Counted from the first letter of the stretch, positions 44,927 through 58,500 are shown. The stretch: DNA of 64,000 bases from Rhynchosporium graminicola (GCA_900074885.1 FJUW01000003.1:978196-1042195), one strand, 5' to 3'. The notes: a model not told the origin generated them from the sequence alone. A program made the numbers and translations.

Positions 44927-47478
44927 TTAAGGGGAGCCTGTGTTCAAAAGATCCTCGTACAGACTTAGCTGCAGAGAATCGATAGAGTCCAATCCGCTAT
45001 TGATCAAAACCCTCAATATGGCTCTCGCATTTTTCCTGTCAATGTTCGCCATCCTCATCACTTGCATTTCCTCCGAGGGTAGTGCAGCTTGCGTATTGCT
45101 TGCCCAGTCCCATCCATCACCCATGAACTGGTCAATCCATTGGGGCCAGCCTGGTGTCATTGCCTCACCATCCACGATGCTCTTGCCTCTGAGAGTTTCT
45201 ACCACTAAAGTCATGGCAGTCAGCCTTCGATTATTTCCAAATCTGGTAACACGATGTGACATTGCCATGAGAGGTAACTTACAGGCTTGCATCCCCCCAT
45301 CCTCCGATAGAACACCGAAAATACACGCTGCGCCTTCAGGCGTCGCAGCTAAAAGAGCAAGCGTGAACCAACCCTCTGATCGCACAATCGCAGACTTCTG
45401 CTGCGTGATCATGAAAACCAGAGATTTTCCAAGCTCGGGATGCATGAAGTAGAATTTCTTGATATTCTGCTCTAGTTTCTGGGCATCATTCGGCATGCGC
45501 TGACTTCCTACGCGGCAAAAGGCAGTAATCAGTCGGGAGATTTCGATCTTTGTTGTTTCGTTCTCCGTACGATGGAAGATCGCGAGTAAAAGGGACATGT
45601 TCGATCGCATGTGCGCTGGAGAGTTTTTATCACGGGACAGCCGTCTGTAGAATCTGCGAACATTGTCCCAGTTCCCAACCAGTAGAATGCGAGTCAGACG
45701 GATAGAGGCATGTTGGACAGGAAGTTTCTCCGCTTGGACCCATAGCATGGGAAGGAACTCCAGCAGCCCAGTATTTCCCATTTCAGCATTGTTCCTCGGG
45801 AGTAGGGCTAGGTTATTCAAGAGCGATAAAGCTGCAAAGAGTAGTTTTGAGTCGTGCGTACTTTTCAGTATGGCAGTCAGAGGCTTGAGAACTTGATATG
45901 TGTGGACAAGTTCTTCGGAAACTCTGTCCGAGCGTGCGAGGTTTCCTAGCAGGACGCAAGCATAGTTCTGGAATTGTGCTCGCGAAGATGCAAGGAGATG
46001 GAACAGAGCAGCTCCAAATGGCGAGTCGAGTGGATATAAAGCCACACTGAATTCCGGAAGGCTCGAGATTTCGAGAATGATTTGACCAAGAGCAGCTAGT
46101 TGCGTTGCAGCCCTCTCTTGGGAGGTGCTCGGACTTTGAGAAGCCATGTTCAACTCGTAAGAATAGCTATTTGTTCCTTCAAGACGCATGGCATATTTCG
46201 TGACGAGGGCCAAGGCTGTTGTCATCCCGTCTTGTTCAATTAGAGCTTGTTTAGATTTCTGCTGTTGAAGGTATAACAAAGCGGCGCTCAGTAGGTTCGA
46301 GAAATCATCGATGGTTTCTACACCGTCACTAGCTGCAACTGATAGAAGGGAGAGACCAATGTCGGAGGGCGCATGCTGAATCTCGACCTCTAAATTCTCT
46401 TATTATCCCCGTATCCAATTGAAATTGGGAAATGATTACCTTGAGTAGTCATTAGAGCAAGCAGCTCACAGCAATGCTCATGAAAAGCCTTACCGTGCTT
46501 CCCTCCTGACAACTGCTGAACCAACTCTTGGGTCAGGTTGTGTTCGGATGCAATCCTCTGAGCAGGTACTATGCTTCCATTAAATACTATTTAGGGAGCT
46601 GATTGAGTATAGCTTCTTGAGAAGTGTCTCAAGACTTATGAGACATTCAAATCAAAGTGTGGATGCAGTATACCGACCTTGAGATGTTGTACAAACTGAG
46701 AATGGAATGACTTACCAAAATCAACGCACACATTGTAAAGAACTACAACAGCAACTGTCGAGAGAAATGGATCCTTCAGGTATTGTATAACACATGGAAC
46801 CGTATTTCGTGATAAAAGTCTGGTTCGATTTTGGTCTGGGGAAATGAGCTTGAAATTGAGAAGCCGAATTTAAGATCTGATCTTACCAACATCTGCGCAA
46901 GCATTACCAATCAATCTTAAAGATTGAAGTCTTAGATCCCTCCTATTATCGCAGAAGGGAAGAATCTCAAGGAAGAATTCCAGTGTGCCAGAGTCTCCGA
47001 TTGGTAATCTCCATCGTGCTGCAAGTTCTTTTTAGTAAACATCCTCGAGGTCGCCGAAGTCTGGCGTTCAAATACTCGCACTGAGAATTCTGATGAGCCG
47101 GCAGCAGCCTTACATCTCCAAGACTAGGACTTCAGAAAGATGGTAGGTAGGTAGTCAGGTAGAATAGAAGTATGAATGCTCGCTCGACTCACCTTCCCGA
47201 CTTGCATCTGCCAATTTGTCTGCAGCAAGATCTAAGTGCTCTGAGCCAGAGAGCCAAAGGTGAGTAATCACTGGCAGAACGTCTTTGAGGTACGTGGTCC
47301 TCGAGAGAAGTCCTTCCTCGGACTCATCATTACTTGCATGATTCTGATGATGATCTGTGTAGCCTTGCACAAGGCTGAAAGGAGCTCTTGGATCCCGCTC
47401 AAGATCGAAGATCTCGGCGATGCTTCTGTGAATATCCTCTTTCTTGTCATATAACGGGAAGCTGCGACTGCTCGTCAT
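44927..47478 (-). CDS. ARM/HEAT-repeat protein, SmgGDS (RAP1GDS1)-like
   Basis: Five exons on the minus strand: 47,478-47,193, 47,018-46,887, 46,835-46,716, 46,568-46,440, 46,389-44,927, giving about 709 residues. Every junction keeps frame (SREA/RWRLPIGD; CADV/DQNRTRLL; CVDF/VPAQRIAS; MTTQ/EVEIQHA). The protein is helical throughout with repeated ARM-like units (LRLIGNAC, VVVLYNVC, ACVLLGNLARS, ALSLLNNLALLP). The NxCxD / LGNLA / LNNLA spacing resembles SmgGDS, a chaperone and exchange factor for small GTPases with a polybasic tail. That family assignment is tentative; ARM repeat is firm. It is not a usual biosynthetic gene, so it may be a bystander enclosed by the cluster. Its start lies on a 1.4-kb interval shared with the Zn2Cys6 gene. 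Confidence 0.7.
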
Positions 47479-47655
47479 GTTTAACAGATGTGGTCCTCTC
47501 GCTCAAGGAAGGGTCAAGTGCTTGGAGACGGGATCTGGGATATCAGAGCCCGACAGAAGTGAAATGTTAATTTATTATATTATCTCTTCGATCTCACTCT
47601 CATGTGTCGTGTCAGGAGAGCTGCAAGGCTGCGGTCCCTACCCCCGGAGAAGGAT

Positions 47656-47690
47656 GCAGGGCAGGGCAGGGCAGGGCAGGGCAGGGCAGG
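47656..47690. repeat. (GCAGG)7 minisatellite
   Basis: Seven perfect 5-base units in the intergenic region. Confidence 0.95.
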
Positions 47691-47780
47691 TCTCGTTTAC
47701 ATCGCCCACGGCGGGACGGCTAAAGAAGGGCAGGCGGGCCACTACCGTAAGGTTGTCTTTCATCTGCCTAAGTCTGATTA

Positions 47781-47829
47781 TGTCTGTGTCTGTGTCTGAG
47801 TTTGAGTCTGAGTCTGAGTCTGAGTCTGA
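47781..47829. repeat. tctgtg / tctgag hexanucleotide repeat
   Basis: About eight 6-base units that shift from tctgtg to tctgag. Confidence 0.9.
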
Positions 47830-48873
47830 TTCCTAAGATGGCACGGCGGTACATGCATTAATACATGCATGCATATATGCACAAGGTATGCACAAGGCGT
47901 GCCAAGAGGTGGGATGGCGATTCCGAAAGCAATGGAAAGATAGAGAGAGAGGGCTTATCGCTGGCCGACGCTTCATCAACAGTTTTATGTATGTTCTCTC
48001 TTTTCTTTCGTTATCTTTCTTTGCTTTAAATAGGATATCGGACACCATCTGGCTGATGGAATGTTGGAATGTTGGTCTAACTCAAAGGGGTCAGAGTTCT
48101 AATAGGGTCGCTAAATCAGCCAATCATAACGCATAGACACAAACATCATTTCGCGACGGTGATTCCACTATCGTGATTCTTTGCTATCGTGGCTCCCTGA
48201 CTTCTCCTTTGACTATAAATAACTCCCTCGTATGAAGCCTCTAACATATACTTGCCCTCTTATACCGTTTACCTGTTGATGGAGAAATGGAGAATACTCG
48301 AGCTGACAGGCTATCAGATTCTGACATGCTGTCGAAACCACTCTTTGTCCCGAAGGGGTCAGTAAGCGACATGGTTGCTGTATAGTACGTACCTCCACAC
48401 CTTTCAGTATCCCAGCTCGTTCCTCTTCCAGCTACTCAGATCTCCGTTACATTGGGTACTCACGCACCCCACCCCGTACGGCGGGTTAGCCGGTTGATCA
48501 GTAAGTAAGGTAGCTCCCAGGTTCTGCGTGGGATCTGAGCCAAGGATTACCAGAAAGAAAAGGATGTCTACAAGGAAAAGGCAGTATGGTGTGATCCATA
48601 TGCAAAGATCATTCTACCACCAAAGGTAGGATTGATTACCTTGGCTTTCTAGAGGACAAATTAACCGGCATCTTCTTGACCATCCTGCGTCAGGATGACT
48701 GCACGAGAGAGGCCCAGCACACCCACAGTTGCAGCCACCGTGCCTCAGAAGTGACAAGGGGAGCAATCAAAAAACATAAACCAACACAAAACGACGCTCG
48801 GATCGCCATAGTTCATCATCTTATCCGATAAAAACTTAACCAACGTCCCGAGTCTTTGGTCGACCCAGCCAAA

Positions 48874-50780
48874 ATGTCTGACGGGGATGAAGACAATGTC
48901 GCAGTTGCTACTAACGAGGGAAATCGCGCGGCGAATTCTTCCGCCTCCAAGAAGTTCACACGTCTCGCATGCAATAGATGTCACAGCCATAAGTTGCGTT
49001 GCAAGAAACCCAACGGTAGCTCTGAAGATTGCGAACGATGTATCCGAGCAAACACTTACTGTGTTTACGGTATGCCTATGCGTCTTGGACGACCCAGGTT
49101 CTCGGGGAACGTTAACGAACAAGCGGCAAGCAGCAACAATAGCAACACCACCAACATAACAACAACATCGGGTGAAGAACTTGAAGACAACAGTTCCAGC
49201 AGCAGCAGCGCTTATAGTACTCAGGGAAAGACCAGAATCCGAAAATCGGGAGATGTGCATAATCACCGGGACCCGGTTATACCTTACGCGTCGGAACTGC
49301 GAAGCTGGACACATGCAAAGCAGAGATCCCAACCAGCTAAGCGGAAACTACAAGATACCAATTTCGTTGTCGTTAACACCGAGAAGCCGACATCAGTTTG
49401 GAGCGATGCACGCAACGCGGATACTGACATGATGGACGACGAGGACATGCTGGGCGGTGTAGGAGCAGGTGATCAAGGTAAACTCTCCCAACAAGTTGTG
49501 GCATGTTGTACAACTGTCTAATTCTGAATTGATAGCTATAAACACCGACCAAGCCGGTACAGCTCCACACCCAATCTATGAAGACCAGCAGGACCTCAAT
49601 CTCTTTACGAACTTCACTTCCTGGCCTACAGACCCGGTGCCGACCGCTTCAGACCACTTTATCGATTCTATACAGTCTTTTTCACCGCTTCTACCCGGAA
49701 GCTTTGACAACATACACTGGCCATCAGAAGATTACCTCCGCAATTTCTACGGAGCTTCGGGCCTGGACAAGCCTATGAGCTCATTAGAAATGCCTCAATA
49801 CCACCAATCAGGCGATATCTCCGCAAGCACGATGAAGAACTGCATTCAGGAATTGTCGGACCTTCAGATTATGCTATACCGATGCTCTACTACTCCTCCG
49901 AACGAAAATGGGCAGCAACAGAGCCGCGTGGTCGATGTTCACATGAATGCCAATCTGGGCAATGTTACATTTCTAGCACCGGCGACAAATGTCTCCGATA
50001 CGGAGGCTGACACCATTTTCAAAGTCGCACAGACATTCATCGACATCCTGAAGCGACTTGCAGCCCATGCACCCCCAGCTGACGCTGCAGACCGGCATTT
50101 TGACAACAGCCGGCCGCCACCGCTGATGGGCTTACCATTTTCTGACGCGGCATCGTCAGAGCAATCATCACCAAGCGACGAAACTTCTTTAACCAGCGAG
50201 CACAATGTAATGTTTTTTCTTGTGCTTACCTGCTATCTTCGGCTGCTCAATATATGCGATCCTTTCGTCGCTGATCTGCGGGTAAGACTGCAGACATCCA
50301 ACATCTCTGCCCATTCTTCAGCCAGCGACCTTCCTGGTCTTCGACTTGGTAGTTTTACGCCACCGGCGTCCAGCGAGCTGCACATTGTACTACTGGTCCA
50401 CGTAATTCAACACTTACTGGACCGAGTTGACAAAGGCATCATGGCCTGCTTCCCCGTTGAGTTGGCCATGAATGTCAATCAGGCGGGACCAGCTTATGGT
50501 CAACAAGGACAAGAAGACAGCCAAAGTCGCCGAATTCATCTTGTGGCGAATCAATTCACACTGAGTAAGTCGAAGATCCAGAGTCATCACACCATTTCTT
50601 CTCCAGAATCCTTCGACTGCAATATTACCAAGACAGTGTCTCAGGACTACCCAATGACTTATGTTTTTTGGAATGCTGGCTAACGCCCCAATTCTAGGTG
50701 AGATCAAGGTGCGGGAGGAGATTCTACGGAAGGGATTTGCTCGGGTAACTGATTTACTGAAAGGGTCGGCACTGCTGTGA
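48874..50780 (+). CDS. Zn2Cys6 transcription factor, probable cluster regulator
   Basis: Three exons, 48,874-49,477, 49,536-50,564 and 50,698-50,780, give 571 residues. The zinc cluster is complete: Cys33, 36, 43, 53, 56 and 63 in CxxC-x6-C-x9-CxxC-x6-C spacing, preceded by SKKFTRLA. Residues about 90-140 are N/S/T-rich linker. The C-terminal half has an AflR-like regulatory pattern (MFFLVLTCYLRLLNICD ... LHIVLLVHVIQHLLDRVD), typical of regulators of polyketide clusters. Its position between the transport genes and the PKS supports a pathway-specific role. The last exon is short (KVREEILRKGFARVTDLL), so the third splice site deserves transcript support. It may bind the TTCGGCGA-like sites described separately. 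Confidence 0.88.
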
Positions 50781-52987
50781 TCTGCACTTGAGTGGAACTA
50801 GACAAAGACAGCGATCATCTCATTTTACACAAGGTGCCATAAGTGAGCAATTAGAACGACGAGAAGAGTCACCAAATAGAATCTCGCAATTCAGAGCATT
50901 TACCAAAAGTGCAGCTCCGTCACTGTATCGTTTGCTGTTTACAGTAATACGGATGGATGCTGCAGGGACCATTGAGCCGGTGCACAACATGCACACAATA
51001 TGGTTGTCCTCCCACCCATGCAAGTGCACCCGTTATAAAGATGTGCGCATTTTAGTTTAGTGACGGCCCGACCCCGAACCTACGAATAGAAACTTGCGTG
51101 GCTTAGTGCTCGGCGTGAGACATGACGGATCTGCTGAAGAGTTAGAAGTATTGGGTTGATAACGCAGCGTGGGGGCGTGCAAGACGGGTTACAGTGTCCT
51201 GGCAATTTATTGTTGACCTTTACCTATTCTGCTTACATGGATTTCCCAACCTCCACGACGACATGTTTCCCAAATTTTACAAATATTGAAACTTGTTCTG
51301 ATCTCAGTCTGAGGCTGCGGTTTCAAGTTTCACAATGGAGGAAGGGACTCCCTTCATTACTGTAACTAGGAGAATTGCTCTGATCCAATCCCTAACCCGA
51401 ATGCTTTCTGTGATCCTGACCCTACGGCCCCTACCTAGTCATAACCCGCGCCCTTCCCAAACTAAACCCTTGACCTGTGAATGCATCTAGAGGTTGGACC
51501 TGAATGCAGCTAGTTCTACTTGCTTAGGCTTAGCTGATGGACAGCACAAGAGAGATTTGAATAGACAGGGTAGGTAAAGCCTAATCGTGCGATACGCCTG
51601 TTCTACCATTGCCTTGTAAGGCGGCCGCAAAATTTCCCTGGTTTGCTTAACTCTGATAGGTCTGCTCGCCCTTTACAAAGCAAGCATAAAGTGTTCAAGT
51701 GGCGCAATGTGGCCAGTGATTATGGAGCAGATTCACATTGGAGCTGCGGGAAGCCTGTAGATCTTTGATGAGTAAAAAGGTCGCGGGAGTATGGACCGGG
51801 TGGACTCATTCGACCAATACCTACCTGAAACGAATCAACCATTAAGCCTCCCGCAGTGGTCTGTTCGATTCTCAGATTGTACGGCCCTTCTTTGTTTCGA
51901 AGGATTCTTGGGCTCTGAATGTGAGACTTGCTGAGAAGCCTATCGTCCAAGCAGGTTGAATGCTAGGTGTTGACTTTCGTTCTACTGGTGATTCTGACAT
52001 GGCTGATGTTTTGAATTTCTGCTTACAATGAATCTGGTGACAGGGTTCGAACGGCTTGATGTACAGTACCCCGCCAGATTGATGCAAAAGCGCTGATGGA
52101 CAGTCTGACCACTGCAGTAATGCTCCGCTGTCTTTGAAAGCAAGGCTATCTATCTATCTCACGTAAGAACGTTTGTCCGTGCTTACCCGCTAGTAAGTCA
52201 GATTCATCGAGCTGGCAGAAGTTCCGGAGTTACCCCCGTTTTTTTAGGCTCTGTGCAGTCTGATTACCTGTCTCATAAATATTAAATAATTAAAGGCAAG
52301 TAAGTGTTTTATAAGGAGGGCTAGACTATAAATGGGTGGGTGACTGTACCTGTATGCAATAGCCGATAAGGGAGCCTCGCGTTTTCGTTAACGAGGGAAG
52401 GTCCTCAAACACTTAAAACTCAAATGGTACTAAATGCCGTGATGTGAAGGGTGATGTGAGCGTACCTCTCGTGAGCCGTATCTGTGCATCTGCCAAGAAT
52501 GGCTTCTCACAGGATCACGGGAAATTCATCCGCTCGCCAAGTCTGCCAAGAGACACGGTCCGTCCCAGTCCCCTTTCCCGCCCGATATCGCAGCTATCAA
52601 CGGAGCCTTGGCAACGGAGCGGCGAAAAAGTTCCCCTGTGGCGCCTTTGCCAAGCGATGTTATGGACTTCCTGCAGTGAAAGCCTCTCGCTTAATTTTCC
52701 GCTAAGCTGCCGTAAACAATCACATCAAACTGCGCCTCAAAGGGTTTGTCGGGACACGCAACTTGGAGAGCCGCGTTTTGGAAGAGCAAATAGCTGCTCG
52801 CCTGAGATAAAATCGATGGTACAGCAAGCCTCAACCTCAAAAAACACAACCTCAAGACAGTCACCACAACAGATACCAGAACTTCATATTCTCCGATTAC
52901 CTCTGTGTTCTTGCATCTCGGCCTTCGCGACCCTCCTTCTTCAATATCTTCTCGGTATTCGTCAAAGCTCACCCCCACAAACTCAGC
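50781..52987. other. Intergenic stretch between the Zn2Cys6 gene and RTA1
   Basis: 2.2 kb with no convincing gene. Frames at 51,720-52,087 (minus) and 52,444-53,004 (plus) are short, lack a recognised domain and overlap other frames. A pyrimidine/CAA-rich zone at 52,800-52,985 looks like the RTA1 leader. A decayed gene near 51.7-52.1 kb is possible, because some frames there read coding-like between stops. Confidence 0.45.
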
Positions 52988-54285
52988 ATGGCGTCCATCA
53001 ATGAAGGACCGAAAGTCCCCATCAGTAAGTTTTCATGTGCGATACATTATTAATGTCAGACACGCTGACCTCATCTCCCCACAGCCAACTGGTACGATTA
53101 TGAGCCTGCTCTTGCCCCTGCCATCGTGTTCGGTATACTCTACACTGTTGCCTTCGTGGTCACTGCCTTCCAGTTCTTCCGCTACAAGACTTGGTTCTGG
53201 ATCTGCATGGTCATCGGCGGGTTGAGTAAGTGCTTCATCATAACATCAGCTGCACAGACAAAAGCTGACAATCAATAGTGGAGGCTATTGGTTATGTTGG
53301 ACACATATTCTCGGTGGCTAAGGAAGGAGACAAAGGTACATGTCATTTCTTACAGCGCAGTTTGAACTTTTCATGCTAACGCAGTACACAGGCTTGTATA
53401 TTCTGCAATTCGTCATGATCTTCATCGCCCCCGCTGTTATGGCTGCCGCATGTTACATGGCTATGGGACGTGTTGCTCTGCACGCAGCTCCAAAGGAGTT
53501 TCAGACTATGAAGCATCTCTGGATCCCACCTCGATACATGAGTAAGCAGGCTTCCAATCCTACCCGAACTTCATACCAATAGCTAACTTGATACAGCCCC
53601 TCTCTTCGTCACCTGTGATATCGCTGCCTTTGTTACACAAGTCATGGGTGGCGTCGACAGCACCGATAAGGATATCGAAGTTGCTAAGAAGGGACTCGAT
53701 ACCATGAAGATTGGGCTCATCATTCAGCTCATCTGCTTCGGCTTCTTCCTCGTCATCTCTGTTCGATTTCACTCGGTCTCCAAGCGATTTGAACAGTTCT
53801 GGCCTGACAAGCAATGGCCTAATTTCCTCTGGGCTATCAACGTCGCAGGTACTCTCATCTTTGTAAGTGATGCCACGATCTGTTTGGAAGCATCCTAAGA
53901 CGCCTAGCTAATTCTCACTGAACAGGTTCGTTGTATCTACCGCTTGATCGAGTTCTCTCTGGGCCATGACAACTATCTCATCACCCACGAATGGAACTTC
54001 TACGTCTTCGAAACCTGCTTCATCCTCCCTGTCTTCTTCATCTTCAACTGGTATCACCCCGCCCGCTACCTCACCAATATCGGATTCCGTCAAGAGCGCC
54101 CAGATGGAGAAGTAGCCTCGGCGTACAAGTGGTACAGTCCGGCCAAATATGTCCCCGCTCTTCGAAAGAACGACGGAGAGAAGAAGGAAGCTCAACAGAC
54201 TGATGTTGAGTTGAGTGCTGCCAACAGCTGGGAGGATCCAGAGGGTACTGCAACCCCCAAAGGAGCCAAGACCTCTGTAGTCTGA
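52988..54285 (+). CDS. RTA1-family seven-TM membrane protein
   Basis: Six exons: 52,988-53,024, 53,085-53,225, 53,279-53,335, 53,392-53,541, 53,597-53,862, 53,926-54,285, giving 336 residues. Frame-consistent joins include GG/LMEAIGYVGH and PPRYM/TPLFVTCDIAAFVTQ. The family signatures EAIGYVGH, FVTCDIAAFVTQ and FVRCIYRLIEFSLG are all visible, with seven hydrophobic segments and a charged cytoplasmic tail ending in TSVV. RTA1 relatives (yeast Rsb1, Rta1) are lipid-translocating or stress-resistance proteins. Next to an MFS exporter and a megasynthase, self-protection or membrane handling of the product is a reasonable inference, but RTA1 genes are also common outside clusters. Confidence 0.9.
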
Positions 54286-55575
54286 AGCATTCCGGTCGTA
54301 CGTACGTCGGCAATTGCAAGCTATGATCTCGTTGGACCTCCGTCCTCAATTTTTGTCTTCTTCTACAAGAATCATTGGCTAACATGCATTGTGTAGATAT
54401 CAGTCGCGTGACGGTCCCAGGTCCAAAGTCTGGTTACAGTCCTCTCAATTGATGACGTTTTGTCTTGGAAGAGAGCGCTCATGGTCGTTAGGTTTTGAAG
54501 GTTAGATGGCATACCATATGGTTGATAGACTGCAGTACTGGGCGGGAAATAATCCATCGCATATTCTTTTCGGCGTGATGGGGGGAAATGGGAATTTCGA
54601 CTGGCTTACCTGCGCCTGCTTTTACAAATGATACCAGAATGCCGTCGGCTTCCCCTTCAATTTCTGCGTGGTAAATGACATGAAAATAGAATTATGCTTT
54701 TGCCTTTATTTCTAGCCAGCATAATTTTATGATCTGAGTGAACTTTGATATTTCATGTAGTCAATATGTACTGGCTATGAGCACTTTACAAACTTTCTTC
54801 TTTACACTGTTAAGTGATTACTACATTACCGCAGAAGTATTATGTATGGTACGAGTGTCTGACGTGATACCTTGATATTTCATAAGATCTCACCATCTTC
54901 AGCTTTTCGCTGATTAGTGTTCGGCCGCCAGGTAGTCAAACTCCATTCGTCCCAAAGCAAGATAACGAAAAAAGGCCTCACGATTTGGGCTTGAAAGGCT
55001 TCAGCCTTCGGCGCTTTACTGTGCCTTGCCAAGACGGTCCTCCCGCAGCATAGCATTCCTTCCATGTAAGTAGAAGGTGAGCATGGAACCATTTTGGGCA
55101 CTTGTCGATGCTTGCCATTTTCGATTCCATATGGGCTTACAAGAGAGGCTTACTGGCTTACCGAGACACCTCTTTCTCCTGGCGCCGAGCTACTTCCACC
55201 AATACAAACTGTCAAACTTACAATCGTTGAAGATAAGACGGTATCCAATGGACAAACTGAGCACTGGGAGACAATCGACATGGGTTGAATTTTGGAGAAT
55301 GGCTTCGGCCTATACGTGGCACAGTGGCTTTCGAGATTCAAGATAACCTATATCCATTAATTCGGTGATTTTGGGCACGCCAGGAAAGGGAAAACAATCT
55401 CACCGATGAAAATAGACTTCCAAGACTCTCGAAAGTTCGTAGATGAAATCAGATAATAGGTAGCTGTCACCACTTCGATACCCGTTCTTACCTCTCTCAT
55501 CAGCCCGCCATCAAAGTTTTCATTCAAGCCTTAGACTTAGACATAGACTTAGATTCAACTCATTTCTTCACCACA
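54286..55575. promoter_or_regulatory. PKS upstream region
   Basis: 1.29 kb between RTA1 and the PKS start. It carries TTCGGCG at 54,569-54,575 and 55,007-55,013, weaker matches to the motif seen upstream of the tailoring genes. A pyrimidine-rich stretch and ttagactta repeats precede the start (55,520-55,560), then cacaATGgc. Frames at 54,880-55,346 on both strands have no recognisable domain. Confidence 0.45.
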
Positions 55576-58500
55576 ATGGCACCACCGACTCATCGCGGCG
55601 AGCCTATCGCCATCATCGGCAGTGGCTGCCGCTTCCCTGGCGAGTCATCGAATCCCACCAAGCTATGGGATCTGCTTAAGAATCCTCGCGACGTCCTTTC
55701 CCCTATCCCAAACGATCGATTCAACGTGGATGGTTTCTACCACAAAGATGGTACTCACCATGGTGCAACAGATATCCGAGATGCCTATCTTCTCAGCGAA
55801 GACAACCGTCAGTTCGATGCTCAGTTCTTCAGCATCCAACCCGCCGAGGCAGAGTCCATGGACCCCCAACAACGTCTTCTTCTAGAGACTGTTTACGACT
55901 CTCTCGACTCTGCTGGCCTCCGAATTGAGGATCTGAAAGGGTCGCCAACTTCGGTTTACGTTGGGCTCATGTGTGCTGATTATGGTGATCTCATTGTCAA
56001 TGATTTTGACAGCATGCCTACCTATGCAGCTACTGGAATGGCTCGCAGCATCATTTCCGTAAGTGTAAAATTCTCCAACTTGCTCTGATTAAACTAGCTA
56101 CAAACTGAAATTGGACCCTGCGCCTCTGCTACTAATGTCGCATTACTACCCAGAAAAAATTCTGCAATGAATATGATATCGGGATGCTGACTTTGCCACT
56201 TTGTGAATAGAACCGAATCTCTTACTTCTTTGACTGGCATGGCCCCTCGATGACCATTGATACTGCTTGCTCTTCCAGTCTGGTCGCCATGCACCAAGCT
56301 GTTCAAGGGTTGAGAAACGGAGAGTCGAGAGTTGCGGTTGCAGCGGGCGCCAACTTGATCCTTGGTCCTGGTAAGGAGGAGAATCTTTCGCCTTTGACGA
56401 TCACTTGGGTGTAAGAACGTGTCTAACACCTGTATAGTTCCATTCATTGCTGAAAGCAAATTGCACATGCTGTCTGCTACCGGGAGATCGCACATGTGGG
56501 ATGAGCGAGCAGACGGTTATGCCAGAGGGGAGGGCATTGCGTCCGTGGTGATGAAGACTTTAAGCGCTGCTATCGAAGATGGCGACCACATTGAGTGCAT
56601 TATCCGGGAGACCGGTGTCAATCAAGATGGTCGCTCCAAGGGCATCACCATGCCAAGCCAGGATGCTCAAGCAGACCTGATTCGTGCTACATATGATAGA
56701 GCTGGACTGGATGTTCTGAACAAGAACGATCGGTGTCAGTATTTCGAAGCTCATGGCACTGGAACACCCGCTGGTGATCCAGTCGAGGCCGAAGCTGTCA
56801 GCAGGGCATTCTTTGGCCCGGACAACAAGTCCTCTGATGACAAGGATATCCTTTACGTTGGATCCATCAAGACAATCGTAGGACATACCGAAGGAACAGC
56901 TGGTCTTGCCGGGGTCATCAAAGCGTCCTTGGCTCTTCAGTACTCTACGATCCCACCCAACATGCACTTTGATAAGCTTAGTGCTACGGTCCAGCCATTC
57001 TACAACAATCTGGAGATTTCCAAGACAGCCAAGGTTAGTACTGATCGGTTTTCTTCTTCGCAAAGTCCCAGCATACATATCCTTGGGAGAAGCAAGTCAC
57101 TAACATGTCAAATAGCCGTGGCCAAAATTGCCCTTTGGAGTCCCTCGAAGAGCCAGTGTCAACAGTTTTGGTAAGTTAACCGAGCTTTCCATTGAAGTCA
57201 CATGACCATAAACCTGATAGAGAACTTGCAGGATTTGGAGGAACCAACGCCCATGCTATACTCGAGGCATACGATCCAGAACAGCACCTGACTAATGGAA
57301 GTTTACAAAGCTACAAACAAACGAACAGTCACGTGGGTGGCGATACCCAGGTACAGGCGCCTCTCTTCTCGCCCTTCGTCTTTTCAGCATCATCAGAGAA
57401 AGCTCTCCTCGCTCAACTCCAGAACTATTCAATATACGTCCAGGAAAACCCTTTGATATCGCTCAGAGACTTCGCGTGGACTCTCCAAAACCGTCGCTCC
57501 GTTCTACCTTTCCGGGCCTTCTTTTCTGCTCAATCCGCGGCTTCCTTGTCGACAGCGATTGATGGCAAGCTTCAAGCACTGAAAGATGGTGCAACGACTC
57601 CAAGTCTTGCAATCCGACCCGTACCTGGAGCTGCAAGACTTCTCGGTGTCTTCACCGGTCAAGGTGCACAATGGCCTTCGATGGGAGCGTCGTTGATACG
57701 ACAATCGGCGACTGTGGAGGCTACGATTGACATGCTTGAAAGCTCTCTTGCCGAACTCCCGCTGTCAGATCGCCCAGCGTGGTCCTTGAAAGCAGAACTT
57801 CTGGCTGGCGCGAAGAAGTCCCGTCTCAGTGAAGCTGCTTTAGCTCAGCCACTTTGCACCGCAGTTCAGGTTGTCTTGGTTGATCTCCTGAAGAGTGCTG
57901 GAGTAGTTTTTGATGCAGTTGTGGGTCACAGCTCTGGAGAGATAGGAGCCGCCTACGCAGCCGGATTCATTACATCGTATGATGCGATCCGCATTGCGTA
58001 CTATCGTGGATTCCATGCCAAGCTCGCTCGATCGGAGAGTGGAGAGGCGGGCGCGATGTTGGCAGTTGGCACCTCGCTTGAAGACGCTGCAGAGTTCTGC
58101 GAGCTGAGTGACTTCGAGGGCAGAGTTGCTGTTGCTGCTTGCAATTCATCGTCGAGTGTGACTTTATCCGGAGACTCCGATGCTATTCAAGAGGCATTGG
58201 AAGTTTTCGAAGAAGAGAAGAAGTTTGTCCGTATGCTCAAAGTGGACACTGCCTACCACTCACACCACATGATTCCATGTGCTGAGCCATACATGGCTTC
58301 ACTTCGGGCTTGCAACATCGAGCTGCTCACTCCCTCCAAGACCACGGCCTGGTATTCAAGCTTGAGGGAAGGGGTACAAATGCAACAGACCTCTGATCTG
58401 TTGGATAGCTACTGGAAAGACAACATGGTCAGTGCCGTCAAGTTTAGTCAAGCAATCGAAGCAGCCGTTGCTGGGTCTGGTTCATTCTCAGCTGCTCTGG

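Larger units (their letters stand above)
47479..48873. promoter_or_regulatory. Divergent intergenic region, ARM gene / Zn2Cys6 regulator, with microsatellites
   Basis: Holds seven exact gcagg units (47,656-47,690) and a tctgag/tctgtg repeat (47,781-47,829), then a stretch with several small palindromes (catgcatgcata near 47,867). Short frames that cross the repeats are artefacts. Both flanking genes start from this interval, so it should contain two promoters. No TTCGGCGA copy was noticed. Confidence 0.5.

Noticed and set aside
51840..55080. Apparent inverted similarity between about 51,870-51,900 and 55,000-54,960
   Set aside because: Only about 20 of 33 bases agree by eye, which can be chance; no stable frame supports a shared gene relic.
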